Positions 1-8,480 of a stretch of DNA of 64,000 bases are shown one piece after another; within the stretch, counting starts at the first letter, position 1, and the number at the start of each line of letters is the position of its first letter. The notes beneath the pieces are model-generated. The model did no database searches, was not told the DNA's origin, and saw only the letters and a program-made list of their open reading frames with translations. Both the position numbers and the translations under genes were made by a program. This DNA comes from a gamma proteobacterium symbiont of Stewartia floridana (GTDB lineage: Bacteria > Pseudomonadota > Gammaproteobacteria > Chromatiales > Chromatiaceae), in NCBI GenBank assembly GCA_003676145.1, contig NAUB01000021.1, positions 124,001-188,000 on the forward strand, read 5' to 3'.

Positions 1-440
1 GGATGGCCTCGGTGTTTCGCGCCGGGTTTCGTGAGTTTGCCCGATTGAGAACCAAGGGTCACAAGGATCCGATGGCGATGGTGCAGGGGGCACAACGCTC
101 GATGCGGGTCTCTCTGAACCGGGAGGTCGATCGTCTTGAGAGTCATCTCTCAACCCTGGCAACCATCGGTTCCACCAGCCCTTATGTGGGGCTCTTCGGT
201 ACCGTTTGGGGCATCATGAACTCGTTTACCGCGCTGGGTAATGTCAAGCAGGCCACCCTGGCGCTGGTCGCACCGGGTATCGCCGAAGCCCTGATCGCCA
301 CGGCGATCGGGCTATTTGCGGCGATACCTGCGGTAATCGCCTACAACCGCTACTCCAACGATGTGGAACGACTGAATAACCGTTACGACGACTTCGTGGA
401 AGAGTTTGCAACCATCCTGCAACGGCAGGCTGTATCCTGA
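1..440 (+). CDS. tolQ: TolQ, proton-channel subunit of Tol-Pal (5' end cut by window)
   Basis: TolQ is the inner-membrane subunit that forms the proton channel with TolR and energises TolA for outer-membrane constriction at division. Only the last roughly 145 residues are present; the family is usually about 225-230, so the first membrane helix and part of the cytoplasmic loop lie outside the window. The two C-terminal helices are visible, one around [16 protein letters not shown] and one around [18 protein letters not shown], both typical of the MotA/TolQ/ExbB family. The ATG at position 3 is an internal Met, not the real start. tolR follows 16 bases after the stop. Assignment to TolQ rather than ExbB rests on the tolR-tolA-tolB-pal genes that follow. 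Confidence 0.95.
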   Translation, partial: MASVFRAGFREFARLRTKGHKDPMAMVQGAQRSMRVSLNREVDRLESHLSTLATIGSTSPYVGLFGTVWGIMNSFTALGNVKQATLALVAPGIAEALIATAIGLFAAIPAVIAYNRYSNDVERLNNRYDDFVEEFATILQRQAVS

Positions 441-456
441 TCGGGTTTGAGAGCAG

Positions 457-882
457 ATGAGTCGCAGCAAAAATCGTCGTCGTCCGATGTCCGAGATCAA
501 TGTGGTCCCCTACATTGATGTTATGCTGGTGCTGCTGGTTATCTTCATGATCACGGCACCGCTGCTGACCCAGGGGGTCCAGGTGGAGCTGCCCCAGGCG
601 GATGCGGAACCCCTCTCCAGTGAAGTAGACGAGCCCCTGGTAGTGACAGTCAATCAGGCCGGGGATCTTTTTATCGACATTGGTGAAGATAAGGATCAGC
701 CGGTGGAAGAGGATGCCCTGGTCGAGCGGGTGCGGGCGGTACTCAAATACAAACCCAAGACTCCGATCATGGTACGTGGTGACAGAGGCGTACCCTATGG
801 TCGAGTGGTGGAAGCGATGGTGCTGCTTCAGGCAGGGGGCGCACCGAGTGTAGGTCTGATTACTGAATCACCGGAGAAGTAG
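457..882 (+). CDS. tolR: TolR, Tol-Pal proton channel subunit
   Basis: TolR is a small inner-membrane protein of the ExbD/TolR family that completes the proton channel with TolQ and TolA. It has 141 residues, the normal length. A short cytoplasmic N-terminus (SRSKNRRRPMSEINVVPYID) leads into one membrane helix (VMLVLLVIFMITAPLL). This contains the family's essential Asp in the VVPYIDVML motif, expected to carry the proton. The remaining ~100 residues form the periplasmic domain. It sits between tolQ and tolA, with only two bases before the tolA GTG, so it is certainly co-transcribed. Confidence 0.96.
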   Translation: MSRSKNRRRPMSEINVVPYIDVMLVLLVIFMITAPLLTQGVQVELPQADAEPLSSEVDEPLVVTVNQAGDLFIDIGEDKDQPVEEDALVERVRAVLKYKPKTPIMVRGDRGVPYGRVVEAMVLLQAGGAPSVGLITESPEK

Positions 883-884
883 TC

Positions 885-1751
885 GTGTTAGGGGTGCTCA
901 AACGCAATCCATTTTCGGTGATGCTGGCGCTGTTGCTGCATTTTGTGATCGTATTCTTTCTGGTGTTTGGCGTCGATTGGGAGAAGAAACCGAAACCGAT
1001 CGCCTCCCAGGCCAATGTGGTGCAGGCGCACACCATCGATCTGGACAAGATCAATGAGAAAAAGGCCGAGGAGAAAAAGGCTCAGCAGCTGAAGCAACAG
1101 CAGCTGGAGAAGAAGCGACGTCAGGCTGAAGAGAAGAAACGTCAGCAGGCGCTTGAAAAGAAGCGGGTCGCTGAGCAGAAAGCAAAACAGAAACGTGAGG
1201 CGGAAGCGAAAAAGAAAGCAGAGGCCAAGCGAAAAGCGGAAGCCAAGCGTAAGGCTGAGGCGAAGAAAAAAGCGGAAGCCAAACGCAAGGCGGAGGCGAA
1301 GCGTAAGGCGGAAGCGAAACGTAAAGCGGAGGCGAAACGCAAAGCCGAAGCTGAGGCAAAGCGTAAAGCCGAGGCCAAGCGCAAGGCGGAAGCGGAAGCA
1401 AAGCGTCGCGCGCAGGCTGAACGGGAAAGGGCGCTCCAGGCGCAGATTGAGGCTGAGCAGAACAGTCGTGAAATCGATCGTTATGGTGCGGTGATCAAGC
1501 AGCAGATTGAGCGCAACTGGTTGAAGCCGGCGCAAAACACGGAAGGACTCTCGTGTGTGGTGCAGGTCAGGCTGATACCCGGCGGGGATGTGGTTCCCGG
1601 TGGGGTCAGCATTATCCGCAGCAGCGGTAATGCGGCTTTTGATCGTTCGGTTGAAGCGGCGGTCTACAAGGCGGCACCGCTGCCGGTACCCAGTGGGGCT
1701 CTGTTTGAATCGTTCCGCTCATTAAGATTAAACTTTAAGCCGAATAAATAA
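885..1751 (+). CDS. tolA: TolA, envelope-spanning Tol-Pal protein
   Basis: TolA links the TolQR motor to TolB/Pal across the periplasm. The start is a GTG two bases after the tolR stop. Residues about 10-30 form one membrane anchor (VMLALLLHFVIVFFLVFG). Residues about 45-185 are an Ala/Lys/Glu/Arg-rich helical stalk built on AEAKRK and AEAKKK units, as in TolA domain II. The last ~90 residues are the globular domain III, with the YGAVIKQQIERNW motif near its beginning and the PLPVP segment near its end. The repetitive stalk creates long open frames on the opposite strand, which are artefacts. Length is 288 residues, shorter than the E. coli protein because the stalk is shorter. Confidence 0.95.
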   Translation: MLGVLKRNPFSVMLALLLHFVIVFFLVFGVDWEKKPKPIASQANVVQAHTIDLDKINEKKAEEKKAQQLKQQQLEKKRRQAEEKKRQQALEKKRVAEQKAKQKREAEAKKKAEAKRKAEAKRKAEAKKKAEAKRKAEAKRKAEAKRKAEAKRKAEAEAKRKAEAKRKAEAEAKRRAQAERERALQAQIEAEQNSREIDRYGAVIKQQIERNWLKPAQNTEGLSCVVQVRLIPGGDVVPGGVSIIRSSGNAAFDRSVEAAVYKAAPLPVPSGALFESFRSLRLNFKPNK

Positions 1752-1763
1752 CTAATTGTTAAT

Positions 1764-3056
1764 ATGAAAAAAATAGTTTTGATGTTGCTGGTATTTTTGG
1801 CTTGTCACTCCGCAGTGAAGGCTGAACTGACCATTGAGATAACCGAAGGCGTTGAAGGTGCGCTGCCAATTGCCGTGGTACCTTTCGGTACTCCGGGCAG
1901 AGGACAGCCGGCGGTGGATCTGTCTGAGGTGATCAATGCGGATCTGCAACGTAGCGGACGTTTCAAGACCATACCACGGGCCGATATGCTCTCCCGTCCC
2001 ACCTCAGATCGGGAGGTGGAATTCAAAGACTGGCGGGCGCTGGGTGTGGAGAATCTGGTGGTCGGTCAAGTGGAGTCGACCGGGGCGGGAACCTATCAGG
2101 TGCAGTTTCAATTGCTCGACGTCTATCGGGGACAGCAACTCACCGGCTACAGCATCCCCACCACCGCATCCAACCTGCGCAATACGGCCCACCGTATCGC
2201 CGATATCATCTATGAAAGTCTGTTGGGTATTCCCGGCGCATTTTCCACCCGGGTCGCCTACATCACCTCAACCCGGCTGGCTGACGGCAAGAGCCGGATC
2301 GGTCTGAATGTTGCCGATGCGGATGGTCACAACCCAGAGACCATCGTCACCTCCAGCGAGCCTCTGATGTCACCGGCCTGGTCCCCGGACGGGATGAAAA
2401 TTGCCTATGTCTCTTTCGAAGGCGGGCAGTCGGCGGTCTATGTTCAGGGTGTCTATACCGGCAAGCGTCAGAAAGTCACCTCTTTCAAAGGGATCAACGG
2501 GGCACCAGCCTGGTCTCCGGATGGACGCAAGCTGGCTCTTACCCTGTCGAAGGGGGGAAATCCGGATATCTATATCTACGATATGCGCAACCGCAAGCTG
2601 CAGCAGATCACCAACCACTACTCGATCGACACCGAACCTGCCTGGTCTCCCGACGGCAAGAGTCTGGTGTTTACCTCTGACCGCGGAGGCAGACCTCAGA
2701 TCTACCGGGTATCCGCTTTTGGCGGCAAGGCGCAACGTGTTACCTTTGAAAACCGTTACAATGCCCGGGCCTCATTCTCACCGGATGGAGAACTGCTGAC
2801 CTTTGTCACCCAGGACGAGGGTAACTATCGGATTGCGGTGCAGGATCTCAAAACCGGCGTGATGCAGGTATTGAGTCAGGGGAGACTGGATGAGTCACCC
2901 AGCTTTGCACCCAACGGCAGTATGATTATCTACGGCGCCAAGGCTGGACGGCGTGGCGTACTCGCGGCAGTCTCGACCGATGGGCGGGTCAGACAGCGTC
3001 TTGCCTTGCAGGAAGGGGATGTACGCGAACCGGATTGGTCACCTTTTAAGAAATAA
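1764..3056 (+). CDS. tolB: TolB, periplasmic beta-propeller of Tol-Pal
   Basis: TolB is the soluble periplasmic component that binds Pal and TolA. The 430-residue product matches the family length. A cleavable signal peptide is visible at the start (MKKIVLMLLVFLACHSAVKA). An N-terminal alpha/beta domain follows, then a C-terminal six-bladed propeller recognisable by repeated SPAWSPDG, APAWSPDG and EPAWSPDG motifs and the final DWSPFKK. It begins 12 bases after tolA and is followed by pal, the usual order. Confidence 0.97.
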   Translation: MKKIVLMLLVFLACHSAVKAELTIEITEGVEGALPIAVVPFGTPGRGQPAVDLSEVINADLQRSGRFKTIPRADMLSRPTSDREVEFKDWRALGVENLVVGQVESTGAGTYQVQFQLLDVYRGQQLTGYSIPTTASNLRNTAHRIADIIYESLLGIPGAFSTRVAYITSTRLADGKSRIGLNVADADGHNPETIVTSSEPLMSPAWSPDGMKIAYVSFEGGQSAVYVQGVYTGKRQKVTSFKGINGAPAWSPDGRKLALTLSKGGNPDIYIYDMRNRKLQQITNHYSIDTEPAWSPDGKSLVFTSDRGGRPQIYRVSAFGGKAQRVTFENRYNARASFSPDGELLTFVTQDEGNYRIAVQDLKTGVMQVLSQGRLDESPSFAPNGSMIIYGAKAGRRGVLAAVSTDGRVRQRLALQEGDVREPDWSPFKK

Positions 3057-3082
3057 TGCACGAGTGAATTAGGAGAACTTCC

Positions 3083-3628
3083 ATGAAAAAAGTGCTGTCA
3101 CTATCTGCCACCATCACACTCTCTCTGTTGTTGATGATCGGCTGTTCCTCAACCCCAACCACTGAAGGCGGGGCCGAGGTATCTGAACAATCCACCGGTG
3201 CTGGAAGCGAAATGGGTGCAGAAGGCAGTGAAGCGTCCACCTCTGCCGCTTCACAGGGTGAAGAGTGGTACGGCGATCCACTTGAGAATCCCAACAGCCT
3301 GCTGGCTACCCGGGTGATCTATTTCGACTACGACCAGAGTGTGGTGCGTTCCGACTATCTGGAAGTAATCCAGGCACATGCCGACTACCTTGCCGCTAAT
3401 CCACAGGCTGTGGTTCGATTGGAAGGTCATGCCGACGAGCGGGGTACCCGTGAGTACAATCTTGGTCTGGGTGAAAACCGTGCCAACTCCGTGCGCAGCC
3501 TGATGATGGCTCAGGGTGTGGCGGATAACCAGATGGTGGTTGTCAGTTATGGTGAAGAGAGACCATCCGCCTTCGATAACACCGATGAGGCGATGGCCCT
3601 CAATCGACGTGTTGAACTGGTCTACTGA
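3083..3628 (+). CDS. pal: Pal, peptidoglycan-associated lipoprotein
   Basis: Pal anchors the outer membrane to peptidoglycan and is the outer-membrane partner of TolB. The 181-residue product has a lipoprotein signal with lipobox LMIGC, so Cys21 should be lipidated. A Ser/Glu/Ala-rich flexible linker covers residues about 22-60. The OmpA-like peptidoglycan-binding domain follows, with VIYFDYDQS, the EGHADERGTREYN diaminopimelate-binding motif, and NRRVELVY at the end. A good ribosome-binding site (AGGAG) lies upstream. It lies between tolB and cpoB. Confidence 0.97.
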   Translation: MKKVLSLSATITLSLLLMIGCSSTPTTEGGAEVSEQSTGAGSEMGAEGSEASTSAASQGEEWYGDPLENPNSLLATRVIYFDYDQSVVRSDYLEVIQAHADYLAANPQAVVRLEGHADERGTREYNLGLGENRANSVRSLMMAQGVADNQMVVVSYGEERPSAFDNTDEAMALNRRVELVY

Positions 3629-3642
3629 TTGGAGAGAGGCTC

Positions 3643-4461
3643 ATGAACTCACGCATCAGACTGGTGATTATCGGCCTGGCGATCGGGCTGGGGACGAGTA
3701 CGCCGATGCTGGCGGCAGAAAATGGCCCCAATATGGAGCAGCGTCTGCAGCGGATTGAGCGGATGCTGCAAAATCAGAGTCTGGCGGATCTGGTGCTGCA
3801 ACTTCAGCAGTTGCAGAGAGAGGTACAGCAGTTGCGTGGCGATGTGGAGCTGCAGAAGCACACCATGGATGCCATGAGCCGCCGGCAGCGGGATCTCTAC
3901 CTGGACATCGATCAAAGATTGTCCCGCTTTCAGTCGGGTGGAGTGGTAACACCACCACCGGTCTCCCAGCCGGCTCCAGCACCTGCAGCAGCACCGATGC
4001 CCCAGCAGGGTGCTACAGCGCCGGTAGCATCGATGGATACGATGGCAAACGCAGTGGTAACGCCGCCGGATCCTCAACAGGAGGAGATGGTCTATCAGGA
4101 GGCCTTCAATCTGTTGAAGCAGGGGCGCTATCCGGAGTCGATTACCGCCTTTAGCGCATTTCTCAAGGATTACTCCGGTGGTACTTATGAGGACAATGCC
4201 CAGTACTGGCTGGCGGAAGCGAGTTATGTGAACCGGGATTTCGACACCGCCCTGGCGGAGTTCACCAAGGTGCGGGAGAGGTATAGCCAGAGCCCAAAGG
4301 TTCCGGGTGCCATGTTGAAGATGGGTTACATCCACTACGAAAAAAAGCAGTGGGATGAAGCGAAAAAGATCCTGCGTGAGCTTCAGCTCAACTATCCTGC
4401 CACCACCGAGGCCCGCCTCGCCGAGAAGCGGATTCAGCGGATCACCAAAGAGGGGCGCTGA
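3643..4461 (+). CDS. cpoB: CpoB (YbgF), Tol-Pal coordinator protein
   Basis: CpoB is a periplasmic protein that couples Tol-Pal action to PBP1b peptidoglycan synthesis during division. The 272-residue product has a signal peptide (residues 1-25, ending around TPMLAAE) and a coiled-coil trimerisation segment rich in Leu and Gln (LVLQLQQLQREVQQL, about 45-70). A Pro/Ala/Gln-rich linker (about 105-145) precedes C-terminal TPR repeats beginning near YQEAFNLLKQGRYPESITAF. It is the last gene of the tol-pal operon and is followed by a strong terminator at 4516-4540. Confidence 0.94.
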   Translation: MNSRIRLVIIGLAIGLGTSTPMLAAENGPNMEQRLQRIERMLQNQSLADLVLQLQQLQREVQQLRGDVELQKHTMDAMSRRQRDLYLDIDQRLSRFQSGGVVTPPPVSQPAPAPAAAPMPQQGATAPVASMDTMANAVVTPPDPQQEEMVYQEAFNLLKQGRYPESITAFSAFLKDYSGGTYEDNAQYWLAEASYVNRDFDTALAEFTKVRERYSQSPKVPGAMLKMGYIHYEKKQWDEAKKILRELQLNYPATTEARLAEKRIQRITKEGR

Positions 4462-4515
4462 AGCACAGCAGAACACTCTGCTTTGTTTATCCTGTGGTGC
4501 ATTGTTTGATCGATA

Positions 4516-4540
4516 GGGTGCGGTTATCCGCACCCTTTTT
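4516..4540 (+). terminator. Rho-independent terminator of the tol-pal operon
   Basis: A perfect 8-bp GC-rich stem (GGGTGCGG with CCGCACCC) closes a TTAT loop and is directly followed by five T residues. It lies 54 bases after the cpoB stop, so it should end the tolQRAB-pal-cpoB transcript before queE. Confidence 0.9.
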
Positions 4541-4621
4541 GCATTTCTCACCATCAGCTGTTAAATATCTATCCATCCTACCGCACGATAATCTCTCGTA
4601 CTCAATTGGCTCTACCTGGAA

Positions 4622-5263
4622 ATGTCACAACTACGCATCACTGAGATCTTTGTCTCTCTGCAGGGGGAGTCAAACACGGTCGGTCTGCCGACCGTTTTCA
4701 TCCGCTTGACCGGCTGTCCTCTGCGTTGTGTCTACTGTGATACTGAGTATGCTTTCAGTGGTGGTGAAAAAATGCCGATCGAGTCGATCCTGCAGCAGAT
4801 CTCTGAACTGCGCACCAGGCGGATCTGTGTCACCGGTGGCGAGCCGCTGGCCCAGGCGGCCTGTACGGAACTGTTGAGCCAGCTTTGTGATGCAGGATAT
4901 GAGGTCTCACTTGAGACCAGTGGTGCACTCGATATCAGTGGGGTTGACCCAAGAGTGGAGCGGGTCATCGATCTTAAGACGCCGGGTTCCGGTGAGGTGA
5001 AAAAAAACCGCCTGGCCAATCTGGGCTGTTTGAGAGTGAGTGACCAGCTCAAGTTTGTCATCAGTGACAGGGCTGACTATGAGTGGAGCAGGGCGATGCT
5101 GAAGGATCACGATCTGGAAAGCGCCTGTGAAATTCTCTTCTCTCCCGTACATGGCAAACAGAATCCAACCCAACTGGCCGAGTGGATTCTGCAGGATCGA
5201 TTGGATGTCAGGTTTCAAATGCAACTCCACAAACTGTTATGGGATGATCAACCCGGGCGATGA
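4622..5263 (+). CDS. queE: QueE, 7-carboxy-7-deazaguanine synthase
   Basis: QueE is a radical-SAM enzyme converting 6-carboxytetrahydropterin to 7-carboxy-7-deazaguanine in queuosine synthesis. The 213-residue product carries the iron-sulfur motif [10 protein letters not shown] (C-x3-C-x2-C) near residues 32-41 and the SAM-binding CVTGGEP motif near residue 72. The stop overlaps the start of queC by four bases (ATGA), so the two are translationally coupled. Position just after cpoB is the usual gammaproteobacterial arrangement, although the intervening terminator implies a separate promoter. Confidence 0.95.
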   Translation: MSQLRITEIFVSLQGESNTVGLPTVFIRLTGCPLRCVYCDTEYAFSGGEKMPIESILQQISELRTRRICVTGGEPLAQAACTELLSQLCDAGYEVSLETSGALDISGVDPRVERVIDLKTPGSGEVKKNRLANLGCLRVSDQLKFVISDRADYEWSRAMLKDHDLESACEILFSPVHGKQNPTQLAEWILQDRLDVRFQMQLHKLLWDDQPGR

Positions 5264-5937
5264 ATAAGAAAGCTGTAGTATTACTCTCAGGTGGTCTCGA
5301 CTCCGCCACGGTATTGGCAATTGCCAGAAGTCAGGGTTATGCGTGCTATGCATTGAGCATGTCCTACGGGCAACGCCATGTCGCTGAACTGAATGCCGCT
5401 GGCAAAATTGCCAAGTCACTCGGTGCGGTCGATCACAAGGTGATGTCCATCGGGCTCGACTCGATCGGTGGTTCAGCGCTGACCGATACCTCGATCGAGG
5501 TTCCGGAGCAACTCGCTGATGGCATCCCGGTGACCTATGTGCCGGCAAGAAATACCGTCTTTCTCTCACTGGCTCTGGGTTGGGCCGAGGTCCTTGAAGC
5601 CCAGGAGATCTTCATCGGCGTGAATGCGGTGGACTATTCCGGTTATCCCGATTGCCGCCCTGAGTTTATCCGTGCCTTTGAACAATTGGCCAACCTGGCA
5701 ACCAAGGCGGGAGTGGAAGGCAAGGATTTTCATATTCACACACCTTTGATCGATCTGACCAAAGGGGAGATCATTCAGCAGGGGATCAAGCTGGGGCTCG
5801 ACTACAGTCTGACCGTGTCCTGCTACCAGGCGAATGAGCAGGGAGAGGCTTGTGGCAGTTGCGACTCCTGCCGCTTGCGAGCGCGGGGGTTTGAGGAAGC
5901 CGGGGTTGTCGATCCTACCCGATACCGCAAAGCTTGA
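5260..5937 (+). CDS. queC: QueC, 7-cyano-7-deazaguanine synthase
   Basis: QueC converts the QueE product to preQ0 using ATP and ammonia. The 225-residue product has the ATP-pyrophosphatase loop [11 protein letters not shown] at its N-terminus, the conserved [11 protein letters not shown] segment, and a C-terminal zinc site with four Cys ([20 protein letters not shown]). Length and motifs are standard. It overlaps queE by four bases. No other queuosine gene is visible in the window. Confidence 0.96.
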   Translation: MNKKAVVLLSGGLDSATVLAIARSQGYACYALSMSYGQRHVAELNAAGKIAKSLGAVDHKVMSIGLDSIGGSALTDTSIEVPEQLADGIPVTYVPARNTVFLSLALGWAEVLEAQEIFIGVNAVDYSGYPDCRPEFIRAFEQLANLATKAGVEGKDFHIHTPLIDLTKGEIIQQGIKLGLDYSLTVSCYQANEQGEACGSCDSCRLRARGFEEAGVVDPTRYRKA

Positions 5938-6281
5938 ATTGTGGTTTCAATCACTCCGCAAAAGAATGCGAATAAACGCAAATGGTGTGACGTCAATTGG
6001 CACAGTTGAGGTCATGCAGTCATCCTCATTCGGCAGGAAGCTGGAATCCATCTGATGAGCTTGAATCAGCAATGCAGGATTGCTGATTAATAATCCGTGT
6101 TTAATTCTTCTTTATTGATGAAGTGGTCACAAGAGATGTGAATTGTTGATCACCTAGGGTAATCACTAGTGTTAATTGGTGATCTGCAGTTGCTATATTG
6201 AGCACACACAACAGTTGAGACTTTAAACAACTGAGCAAGATAACAGTGACTTGTGGCTGACAGTAAAGGGAGTTATTGGCT
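5938..6281. other. Intergenic region with two palindromic segments
   Basis: No gene is supported here. A perfect 10-bp stem with a five-base loop lies at 6064-6088 (AATCAGCAAT/ATTGCTGATT). It may end the queC transcript although no T-run follows immediately. A wider inverted repeat, GATCACC (6148-6154) with GGTGATC (6178-6184), lies about 100 bases before the next start codon and could be an operator. A TATATT hexamer at 6194-6199 could be a -10 box; no good -35 box is paired with it. Confidence 0.4.
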
Positions 6282-7391
6282 ATGACCGATTCAGCAGGTG
6301 GCGTAGGTGGTGGTGATTCAGCCGGTTCCATGGGGGGTGGTTCGGACATCGGCGGATCGGATTCCGGCACATCAATGGGCGGTGGCCTGTCGGGCGGTGC
6401 CTGCCTATCCGACTCCATGACGACCGGTGAGCAGCTTGCCGGCAGCCCGACCACGGAAGATGGTCTGAAGGGTTCTCAAACCGCGCTGGGTTCGGCTCTC
6501 AGTTCACCGACAACCGCAGAAGCGCTTGCCGAACAGCAGGCAGCACCGACTCAAGCCAATCCGGAAGCGGTAGACCAGAGCAAAATCGATAAGGCTGCAA
6601 GTATTGCCGGTACGGTGACAACTGTCAGCACTTCCGCCGTTACTGCAGTTGCCACTGGCGTACAACAAAATGCGATCCAGGGACCTGTGGAGCATGCGAT
6701 CGGCCGGCTGGAGGCGAGTAAAGATCCGGCGCAAATGGCCCAAGCCGAGGCACTGCGTGAAGCGAACAGGCCCGGTGGTCTGAAAGGGGCGCTCCACCCG
6801 GATGCGGTTGAGTACGATTTGGATAAAACCCTGGCCGCCAGAAATCGGGTGCTCAGTGACAAATCAGTCATCGGTAACAAGCTGGCCAACGATCTCAACA
6901 AAGCCTCAAAGACCATCGATATGGCAGAGTCGGTGGCTAAAAAGGCCGGTATTGTAGGTACAGTTGCCGGCCCTGTCATAGGTTCCATATCGGAAGTGGC
7001 CAAGCTGGATGAGAATGCAACGACTGCAGAGCAGATAACTGCAGGCATAGTTGGTGCTGTCAAAACTGTAGACAATGCAGTTGTTGGTGGTGTGTCCGGT
7101 ACCCTCGTGGGTGCGAGTACATCACTTACTGGTCCTGGTGCGATCGCTGCTGGTACAGCTGCTGGTATGCTGGCAGATGAAGTTTACAAAGAGATCGGTG
7201 CTGACAAACAGTTTGATGATTTTGTCGATAACTCCGTTGGGCCTGTTGTGCAGTCCGGGGTTGAGGTCGGTCTGGATATCGTCGATTCTGCTGTTGAAAT
7301 AGGATCGCAAGTGGTTAACGATATTCAGAAAACAGCAAGCGGATATTACAATGATCTGTTTGGTGAAAACAGTGGTAGCGTAAGGCCTTAA
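6282..7391 (+). CDS. Unrecognised glycine-rich protein with hydrophobic glycine-zipper C-terminal half
   Basis: I do not recognise this family. The ATG at 6282 is chosen over the TTG at 6276 because AAAGGGAG lies nine bases upstream, giving 369 residues. The first ~40 residues are Gly/Ser/Asp-rich with repeated GGG units and no signal peptide. Residues about 60-215 are Ala/Thr-rich and partly helical. From about 220 on there are several Gly/Ala/Val-rich stretches (AGIVGTVAGPVIGS, ITAGIVGAVKTVDNAVVGG, GPGAIAAGTAAGMLA) that resemble membrane-inserting glycine zippers. Two small paralogous membrane proteins follow 53 bases downstream on the same strand. A membrane-active effector with immunity proteins is one reading, but this is inference only. 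A structural or membrane-organising protein is an alternative. Confidence 0.75.
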   Translation: MTDSAGGVGGGDSAGSMGGGSDIGGSDSGTSMGGGLSGGACLSDSMTTGEQLAGSPTTEDGLKGSQTALGSALSSPTTAEALAEQQAAPTQANPEAVDQSKIDKAASIAGTVTTVSTSAVTAVATGVQQNAIQGPVEHAIGRLEASKDPAQMAQAEALREANRPGGLKGALHPDAVEYDLDKTLAARNRVLSDKSVIGNKLANDLNKASKTIDMAESVAKKAGIVGTVAGPVIGSISEVAKLDENATTAEQITAGIVGAVKTVDNAVVGGVSGTLVGASTSLTGPGAIAAGTAAGMLADEVYKEIGADKQFDDFVDNSVGPVVQSGVEVGLDIVDSAVEIGSQVVNDIQKTASGYYNDLFGENSGSVRP

Positions 7392-7444
7392 AAGGGCATT
7401 TTATTAAGGGATTAACTGTTTGCAAATGTTATGGGATACGTTGT

Positions 7445-7855
7445 ATGAGTCAGGTCATAAAAGACTATTATGAACGTTTCCGTCGATACCACTATTTAGG
7501 GTATCTCAGACACTACTACAACGCGGCAAGGCATCCCCATCCGTTTCGTTTTCTTGCTTTTCTTTTGTTTGGCTCCTTGGTCGTTTTCAGTCTGGCAATT
7601 TTTAGTACCCTGGCCATCATCAATAATACGTTTGAGGGTAATCCGATCTATTTTTATGGTCTGACTGCATTGATGTATCTGATGGGATTTGCTGTTGTTC
7701 CAACCATCGTACTGTGGATACAGGGCTATCGTAACCGGGAGAAGATACTCTCCTCGGAGATTCCGGACGATCTTCCTCAGAACTCGGGCAGTGAGATTTG
7801 GTACATACTACTTTTTCTATCGATCTATCAGATTGTAAGAATAATCATCGAGTGA
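7445..7855 (+). CDS. Small three-helix membrane protein, copy 1
   Basis: This is a 136-residue protein of unknown family. It starts with a basic, aromatic cytoplasmic-type segment (DYYERFRRYHYLGYLRHYYN), followed by a first membrane helix (FLAFLLFGSLVVFSLAIF), a second (FYGLTALMYLMGFAVVPTIVLWI), a charged loop (YRNREKILSSEIPDDLPQ) and a third C-terminal helix (IWYILLFLSIYQIVRIII). It is about three quarters identical to the next gene, so the pair is a tandem duplication. It follows the glycine-rich gene by 53 bases and may share its transcript. A role as immunity protein for that gene is possible but unproven. Confidence 0.8.
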   Translation: MSQVIKDYYERFRRYHYLGYLRHYYNAARHPHPFRFLAFLLFGSLVVFSLAIFSTLAIINNTFEGNPIYFYGLTALMYLMGFAVVPTIVLWIQGYRNREKILSSEIPDDLPQNSGSEIWYILLFLSIYQIVRIIIE

Positions 7856-7932
7856 TCGTTATCGGTGATTGAGCGTCTAAGAATGCGTCCAGTATCACTC
7901 CAGTCCCATAAATAGTCTCATTGGTCCGTAGT

Positions 7933-8346
7933 ATGGGGCAGATCATCAAAGACTATTTAGAACGTATCCGTCGATACCACTATTTAGGTTATATCCGACA
8001 CTACTATAATGCGGCAAGACACCCACATCCGTTTCGTTTTCTTGCATTTATCTTGCTCAGTTTGGTTGTGACTTTCAGTCTGGCGATCTTTAGTACCTTT
8101 GCCATCATAAATAATACGTTTCAAGGTAATCCGATCATATTTTATGGTCTGACCGTATTCATGTATTTCATCGGATTTGCATTTGTTCCAACCATCGTGC
8201 TCTGGATACAGGGCTATCGACACCGGGAGAAGATACTCTCCTCGGAGATCCCGGACAATCTGCCGCAAAACTCAGGTAAAGAAGTCTGGTATGTGTTGAT
8301 GCTTCTGTCTCTCTATCAGACAATCAATAAAATATTTGAGTGGTAG
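7933..8346 (+). CDS. Small three-helix membrane protein, copy 2 (paralogue of copy 1)
   Basis: This is a 137-residue paralogue of the preceding gene. The ATG at 7933 is chosen because MGQIIKDYLE then aligns exactly with the start MSQVIKDYYE of copy 1; a TTG at 7921 would add four residues. The segments RHYYNAARHPHPFRFLAF, NNTF-GNPI, PTIVLWIQGYR and REKILSSEIPD are identical or nearly so in both copies. Changes concentrate in the hydrophobic helices and the C-terminus. Three membrane helices are predicted as in copy 1. It is followed by a dispersed inverted-repeat element. Confidence 0.8.
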   Translation: MGQIIKDYLERIRRYHYLGYIRHYYNAARHPHPFRFLAFILLSLVVTFSLAIFSTFAIINNTFQGNPIIFYGLTVFMYFIGFAFVPTIVLWIQGYRHREKILSSEIPDNLPQNSGKEVWYVLMLLSLYQTINKIFEW

Positions 8347-8374
8347 TCAAAAGAAGATGCATGCATTGTTTTAT

Positions 8375-8443
8375 ACTAGGGCCTGTTAACACGAATCCAA
8401 TGCGCCCTGTTGCGCCTGAAAAAGCGCCAATCAAGGCCCTAGG
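8375..8443. repeat. Dispersed inverted-repeat element, copy A
   Basis: The segment is bounded by CTAGGGCC (8376-8383) and GGCCCTAG (8435-8442). Its left part reads AGGGCCTGTTAACACGAATC, which recurs in direct or inverted form near 17.3, 32.5 and 57.9 kb. Size, palindromic ends and lack of coding capacity fit a MITE-like or solo terminal-repeat remnant. It may also act as a transcript-end hairpin for the genes to its left. Confidence 0.6.
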
Positions 8444-8480
8444 GTGACACTATCAGTCTGAGAAAGTGGTTTGGAATAAC

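Noticed and set aside
1201-1440. CRISPR-like repeat array in tolA
   Set aside because: The repeats are short, imperfect coding units of the TolA stalk without spacers.
888-1535. Long open frames on the minus strand opposite tolA (215, 116 and 80 codons)
   Set aside because: They mirror the repetitive Ala/Lys/Glu codons of the TolA stalk, have extremely biased composition and no ribosome site.
3649-4554. 301-codon minus-strand frame opposite cpoB
   Set aside because: cpoB on the plus strand has signal peptide, coiled coil and TPR features in operon context; the opposite frame has no recognisable domain.
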